Of a stretch of DNA of 16,350 nt, positions 14,515 to 16,350 are shown one piece after another; positions within the stretch are counted from its first letter, which is position 1, and the number at the start of each line of letters is the position of its first letter. The DNA comes from Thermoplasmata archaeon (GTDB taxonomy: Archaea > Thermoplasmatota > Thermoplasmata > Thermoplasmatales > Thermoplasmataceae): assembly GCA_021797385.1 (NCBI GenBank), contig JAJZZW010000025.1, positions 1 through 16,350 of the forward strand, written 5' to 3'. Made by a program: the position numbers and the translations under genes. The notes under the pieces were generated by a model, which was not told the origin of the DNA, searched no databases, and worked only from the letters and a program-made list of their open reading frames with translations.

Positions 14515-14649
14515 ATGATTAATATGAAAACTGTAGCAAAAGTGGGTAAGTCTGGGCGTGCCCAGATACCAAATGAGATTCGCGTGAAAATGGGTATTTC
14601 AGACGGTGACAGGCTGGTTATTGATATATTAGAGGTGATAAAAGCATGA
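14515..14649 (+). CDS. AbrB/SpoVT-type small DNA-binding protein
   Basis: The 44-aa product contains the swapped-hairpin AbrB pattern: KTVAKVGKSGRAQIPNEIRV followed by KMGISDGDRLVID. Such proteins are dimeric transcription regulators, often autoregulators or antitoxins. An internal ATG at 14524 (MKTVAKVG) is an alternative start. The TGA overlaps the next gene's ATG by four bases (ATGA), so it is coupled to the zinc-ribbon protein. The palindrome just upstream is a plausible self-binding site. If this is an antitoxin, the partner is not an obvious toxin. Confidence 0.8.
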   Translation: MINMKTVAKVGKSGRAQIPNEIRVKMGISDGDRLVIDILEVIKA

Positions 14650-14831
14650 CTTTTGATAGGAGTGAAATTTTTGACAATTCTGGAATGCTGGTTCTGCCTG
14701 ATAGTGTGATAGATGTCTGGAGGCACGAAGAAAACATTGTCAAGTGCAGCCATTGCGGGTATAGCTACAGGTCTAAGGCAGTATACAAAATAAGGCATAC
14801 ATGCCCAAAATGCAAGGAGGTAATATTATGA
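14646..14831 (+). CDS. Small zinc-ribbon protein
   Basis: The 61-aa product has an N-terminal part with MLVLPDSVIDVWRHEEN and a C-terminal ribbon with CSHC and CPKC pairs about 20 residues apart, which probably bind zinc. It is coupled to the AbrB-like gene by an ATGA overlap. I do not recognise the family; the ribbon may bind nucleic acid or a protein partner. It converges with the minus-strand ribbon-helix-helix gene, whose stop lies seven bases beyond. Confidence 0.7.
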   Translation: MTFDRSEIFDNSGMLVLPDSVIDVWRHEENIVKCSHCGYSYRSKAVYKIRHTCPKCKEVIL

Positions 14832-14838
14832 ATAGCGT

Positions 14839-15009
14839 TTACATTTCCCGCTTTTTCCGATCTTCTATCTTTTCCATTTCATTTCGTGATGATGCATTTA
14901 CAAATTCAGAAACAGACCTGTACCCTAATTCTGAATGCCGCTCTATGAATTCTTTAATGTTGAAATATAGCTCTGAGGGGATTTTTACATCTTTGTATGA
15001 TTTAGCCAT
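14839..15009 (-). CDS. Ribbon-helix-helix (CopG-like) regulator, minus strand
   Basis: From the ATG at 15009 the product is 56 aa: YKDVKIPSELYFNIKEFIER, then GYRSVSEFVNASSRNEMEKI and a basic tail. The short strand VKIP, the helix, and the turn with SVSEFV fit ribbon-helix-helix DNA-binding proteins. Upstream in-frame codons to 15051 look like leader sequence. It resembles the plus-strand protein starting at 15115 (WKDVKIPDSL, NSVSDFA), so the two divergent regulators are probably paralogues sharing the region between them. Confidence 0.7.
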   Translation of the reverse strand: MAKSYKDVKIPSELYFNIKEFIERHSELGYRSVSEFVNASSRNEMEKIEDRKKREM

Positions 15010-15043
15010 GCATGTCATATATTTGACTAGAATAAAAAATATA

Positions 15044-15056
15044 TTAGACATATATG
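15044..15056. promoter_or_regulatory. Partial copy of the 20-bp palindrome
   Basis: ttagacatatatg repeats 13 of 13 bases of the palindrome at 15084-15096, exactly 40 bases upstream. The right half is lost. The spacing of about four helical turns suits cooperative binding of a ribbon-helix-helix protein. Confidence 0.55.
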
Positions 15057-15082
15057 GCGAAATATTTATTAATAGATGTGTA

Positions 15083-15102
15083 TTTAGACATATATGTCTA
15101 AA
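15083..15102. promoter_or_regulatory. Perfect 20-bp palindrome between two RHH genes
   Basis: The sequence tttagacatatatgtctaaa is its own reverse complement over 20 bases. Its centre catatat lies about 20-25 bases before ATG 15115, so it may overlap the promoter of the RHH/integrase pair. It is a strong operator candidate for one of the flanking ribbon-helix-helix proteins. Confidence 0.7.
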
Positions 15103-15114
15103 AGAGGGTGCAAT

Positions 15115-15273
15115 ATGAAAGTCTGGAAGGATGTCAAAATTCCTGACTCGCTGTTCCAGGAGATTAAATCTGCGATTGCGAACAACGGGAACTACAATTC
15201 TGTTTCAGACTTTGCAAGGATTGCTTCCATGAAAGAGCTGGAAAGATTACAGGAGAGTGATGTGCATGGATGA
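15115..15273 (+). CDS. Ribbon-helix-helix regulator upstream of the integrase
   Basis: The 52-aa product reads MKVWKDVKIPDSLFQEIKSA, then NGNYNSVSDFARIASMKELE. The VKIP strand, first helix and SVSDFA turn fit a CopG/MetJ-like DNA-binding dimer. A ribosome site (gagggtg, 15104-15110) precedes the ATG. The end overlaps the integrase start by several bases, so the two are made together, and the protein probably controls integrase level by binding the palindrome just upstream. The similar minus-strand protein may compete for the same site. Confidence 0.75.
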   Translation: MKVWKDVKIPDSLFQEIKSAIANNGNYNSVSDFARIASMKELERLQESDVHG

Positions 15274-16153
15274 AAGGGAACTAAAGGATTTTCGGAATTT
15301 TATGTTTGATGAATTGCGTTTATCGCCTTCCACAATCAACGATACATTAAGGAGATTGCCATATATAGAAAATAAATCAAAATCAATGGAGAGGGATGAT
15401 TTGCAGGAATTGGTGAGGATAGTATGCGACACAAAGAGCAACAAGACTGCAAATGAGTATATCAAGATAATCAACAGGTGGCTTAGATTCAAGAAGGAAA
15501 AGCCCGTGAAATATTTCAAGGAATATGAATCTTTTACTGTAAAAATCTGCACTCCGGATGCAAAGCAAAAACTCTTAATGGCAGCTTCCAGGCAGGGTCC
15601 GAGAGAGAAGGCTATATTTTATCTATTGTTTGGCACCGGAGTAAGGCTTGGGGAAGCTGTGAACTTAAAGCACCAGGATATTAAGGAAGACAGGATCTTT
15701 GTAACCGGGAAGGGGCAAAAGGAAAGGGAAATATTCCTGCCTCCTGAATCCAGGAATGCGCTGGATGAATACCTTTTAGTAAGGACTCCAGGCAAAACGG
15801 CTTCAGACAAGGATTTTCTGTTTACCACAAAACTTGGAAAGAGAATGACCTACGATTATTTCCGCAATCTGTGCAAATGGGTTGCAATGAATGCAGGCGT
15901 AAAATTCCACCCCCACATGGCCAGGCACACCTACGCCACGGAGCTGCTGCAGGCCGGGATGGGCGTCGCCTACGTGTCAAAGCTCCTGGGGCACGAAAAC
16001 CTGTCCTCGACCCAGATTTACCTGCACCCGAGCCAGCAGGACGCGATTTTCCAGGCTTCCCAGATAAATTTATTCGAAAATCAAAATAAAAATAAATACC
16101 AGAACCATAATGATTTAGACCATAAGGATAGGTTGGGATTTGGACCCAAGTAG
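15260..16153 (+). CDS. Tyrosine recombinase/integrase next to tRNA-Cys
   Basis: The 297-aa product has an N-terminal SAM-like domain (about 1-90) and a catalytic domain with the full set of residues, numbered from ATG 15260: Arg129 (TGVRLGEA), Lys151 (TGKGQKER), His219-x-x-Arg222 (HPHMARHTYATELL), His245 (LLGHENLSS) and Tyr254 (QIYLHP). It should cut and rejoin DNA at an attachment site. Its last codons and stop lie inside the tRNA-Cys gene on the other strand, so that gene is the likely attachment site. ATG 15266 and GTG 15257 are other possible starts; aggagag at 15251-15257 is the ribosome site. Composition changes sharply: roughly 15905-16065 is far more GC-rich than the upstream part, which suggests a mosaic gene. 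Confidence 0.9.
   Translation: MCMDERELKDFRNFMFDELRLSPSTINDTLRRLPYIENKSKSMERDDLQELVRIVCDTKSNKTANEYIKIINRWLRFKKEKPVKYFKEYESFTVKICTPDAKQKLLMAASRQGPREKAIFYLLFGTGVRLGEAVNLKHQDIKEDRIFVTGKGQKEREIFLPPESRNALDEYLLVRTPGKTASDKDFLFTTKLGKRMTYDYFRNLCKWVAMNAGVKFHPHMARHTYATELLQAGMGVAYVSKLLGHENLSSTQIYLHPSQQDAIFQASQINLFENQNKNKYQNHNDLDHKDRLGFGPK
15684..15795 (+). repeat. Copy 1 of a 112-bp inverted repeat, inside the integrase
   Basis: These 112 bases are identical, base for base, to the reverse complement of 16239-16350. They encode the segment around TGKGQKEREIFLPPESRNAL. Similarity ends abruptly after 15795. The other copy reaches the window edge, and bases left of 15684 probably also repeat beyond it. Confidence 0.95.
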
Positions 16154-16196
16154 ATGAGATCTGCAGTCTCACGCATAGCTTCTCTGCCACCTATCC
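16125..16196 (-). tRNA. tRNA-Cys (anticodon GCA)
   Basis: On the minus strand a 72-base cloverleaf can be drawn: acceptor GGATAGG with CCTATCC (7 bp), a D stem of GCA/TGC, anticodon stem TGAGA/TCTCA with loop CTGCAGA (anticodon GCA), variable TCTAC, T stem TTGGG/CCCAA, and discriminator T, as in tRNA-Cys. No CCA is encoded. Two normally invariant bases differ: by alignment the D loop has A at 18 and the T loop reads TCCAAAT, with C at 55, so the G18-U55 elbow pair is absent. The integrase stop lies within the T arm on the other strand. It may be functional or a slightly decayed copy. Confidence 0.88.
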
Positions 16197-16216
16197 GTTA
16201 ATGTGTATTGCAAATC

Positions 16217-16231
16217 CATATTTATTTTTTT
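16217..16231 (-). promoter_or_regulatory. TATA box of tRNA-Cys
   Basis: On the minus strand aaaaaaataaatatgg is centred about 26 bases upstream of the tRNA 5' end. This is correct spacing for an archaeal promoter, so the tRNA copy keeps its own promoter even though the broken integrase copy runs through the area. Confidence 0.6.
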
Positions 16232-16238
16232 ACCGGAA

Positions 16239-16350
16239 TTGCCTGGAGTCCTTACTAAAAGGTATTCATCCAGCGCATTCCTGGATTCAGGAGGCAGGAA
16301 TATTTCCCTTTCCTTTTGCCCCTTCCCGGTTACAAAGATCCTGTCTTCCT
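16239..16350 (-). repeat. Copy 2 of the 112-bp inverted repeat
   Basis: Perfect reverse complement of 15684-15795, located on the far side of tRNA-Cys. Complete identity implies recent duplication or ongoing gene conversion. The repeat is limited here only by the window end. Confidence 0.95.

Larger units (their letters stand above)
16169..16350 (-). pseudogene. Truncated second integrase copy, cut by window edge
   Basis: The minus strand encodes the integrase segment DRIFVTGKGQKEREIFLPPE up to LVRTPG, identical to the plus-strand gene. It then switches to unrelated NSGKKINMDLQYTLTDRWQR, and its stop falls inside tRNA-Cys. The His-x-x-Arg, His and Tyr catalytic residues are therefore missing. 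It lies on the 5' side of the tRNA. It is probably left over from another integration or from a duplication; the rest of the copy is outside the window. Confidence 0.85.

Noticed and set aside
14511..14798. A 95-codon minus-strand frame
   Set aside because: It is antisense to the AbrB-like and zinc-ribbon genes, which have motifs and an ATGA overlap.
15822..16190. A 122-codon minus-strand frame rich in Arg, Ala and Pro
   Set aside because: It is antisense to the GC-rich catalytic end of the integrase; the length is an effect of high GC.
1..16350. CRISPR array or insertion-sequence transposase
   Set aside because: I saw no regularly spaced repeats and no DDE or similar transposase; repeats found are the cassette ends, the integrase copy and short tandem units.

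Overview
The window looks like an accessory island in an archaeon, most likely a member of the Thermoplasmata, although I cannot name the species. Grounds: AT-rich TATA elements lie about 25-30 bases upstream of several starts that have almost no leader; AGG and ATA codons are abundant; restriction and integrase types fit archaea; and a tRNA-Cys gene carries the expected U73 discriminator with no encoded CCA. Base composition is patchy. The left 2.2 kb and a short piece near 15.9-16.07 kb are GC-rich, while most of the rest is strongly AT-rich, as expected of DNA assembled from several sources.

Layout, left to right. (1) Positions 1-2193: a restriction-modification module, with a Vsr-type mismatch endonuclease (minus, cut by the window edge) divergent from an NgoPII-like GGCC restriction enzyme and an overlapping C5-cytosine methyltransferase (plus). 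(2) 2194-2780: no intact gene; it holds a hairpin, a 30-codon remnant of a winged-helix protein and other debris. (3) 10254-2781 (minus): a putative operon of winged-helix protein A, a 42-aa ORF, a 1315-aa DEAH helicase fused to a DUF1998-like domain, a PLD-family nuclease, an unrecognised 395-aa protein and a TGT/DpdA-like protein fused to a DUF6884-like domain. The set recalls 7-deazaguanine DNA modification (Dpd) and DISARM components. (4) 10415-10891 (plus): a small membrane protein. (5) 12799-10914 (minus): two unrecognised, probably co-transcribed genes. (6) 14403-12914 (minus): winged-helix protein B, translationally coupled to a secreted or membrane-anchored Ig-like protein. (7) 14515-15273: small regulators (AbrB-like, zinc ribbon, two ribbon-helix-helix proteins) with clear palindromic operator candidates. 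(8) 15260-16350: a tyrosine integrase whose end overlaps a minus-strand tRNA-Cys gene, and a broken second integrase copy as a perfect 112-bp inverted repeat on the other side of the tRNA.

The most interesting pattern is a repeated cassette. The 3' end of one winged-helix gene family appears four times on the same strand: two complete genes (A and B, about 82% identical over an 82-residue C-terminal domain) and two decayed 3' fragments (2441-2530 and about 12799-12870). At three of the four sites the next gene begins overlapping the winged-helix stop codon, but the downstream cargo differs. The first and second copies bracket the helicase/PLD/TGT operon as 49-bp direct repeats (45 of 49 identical). 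I infer that this family forms constant heads of exchangeable, probably defensive, cassettes moved by homologous recombination. Functions of the cargo are homology-based guesses; the sequence observations are direct.
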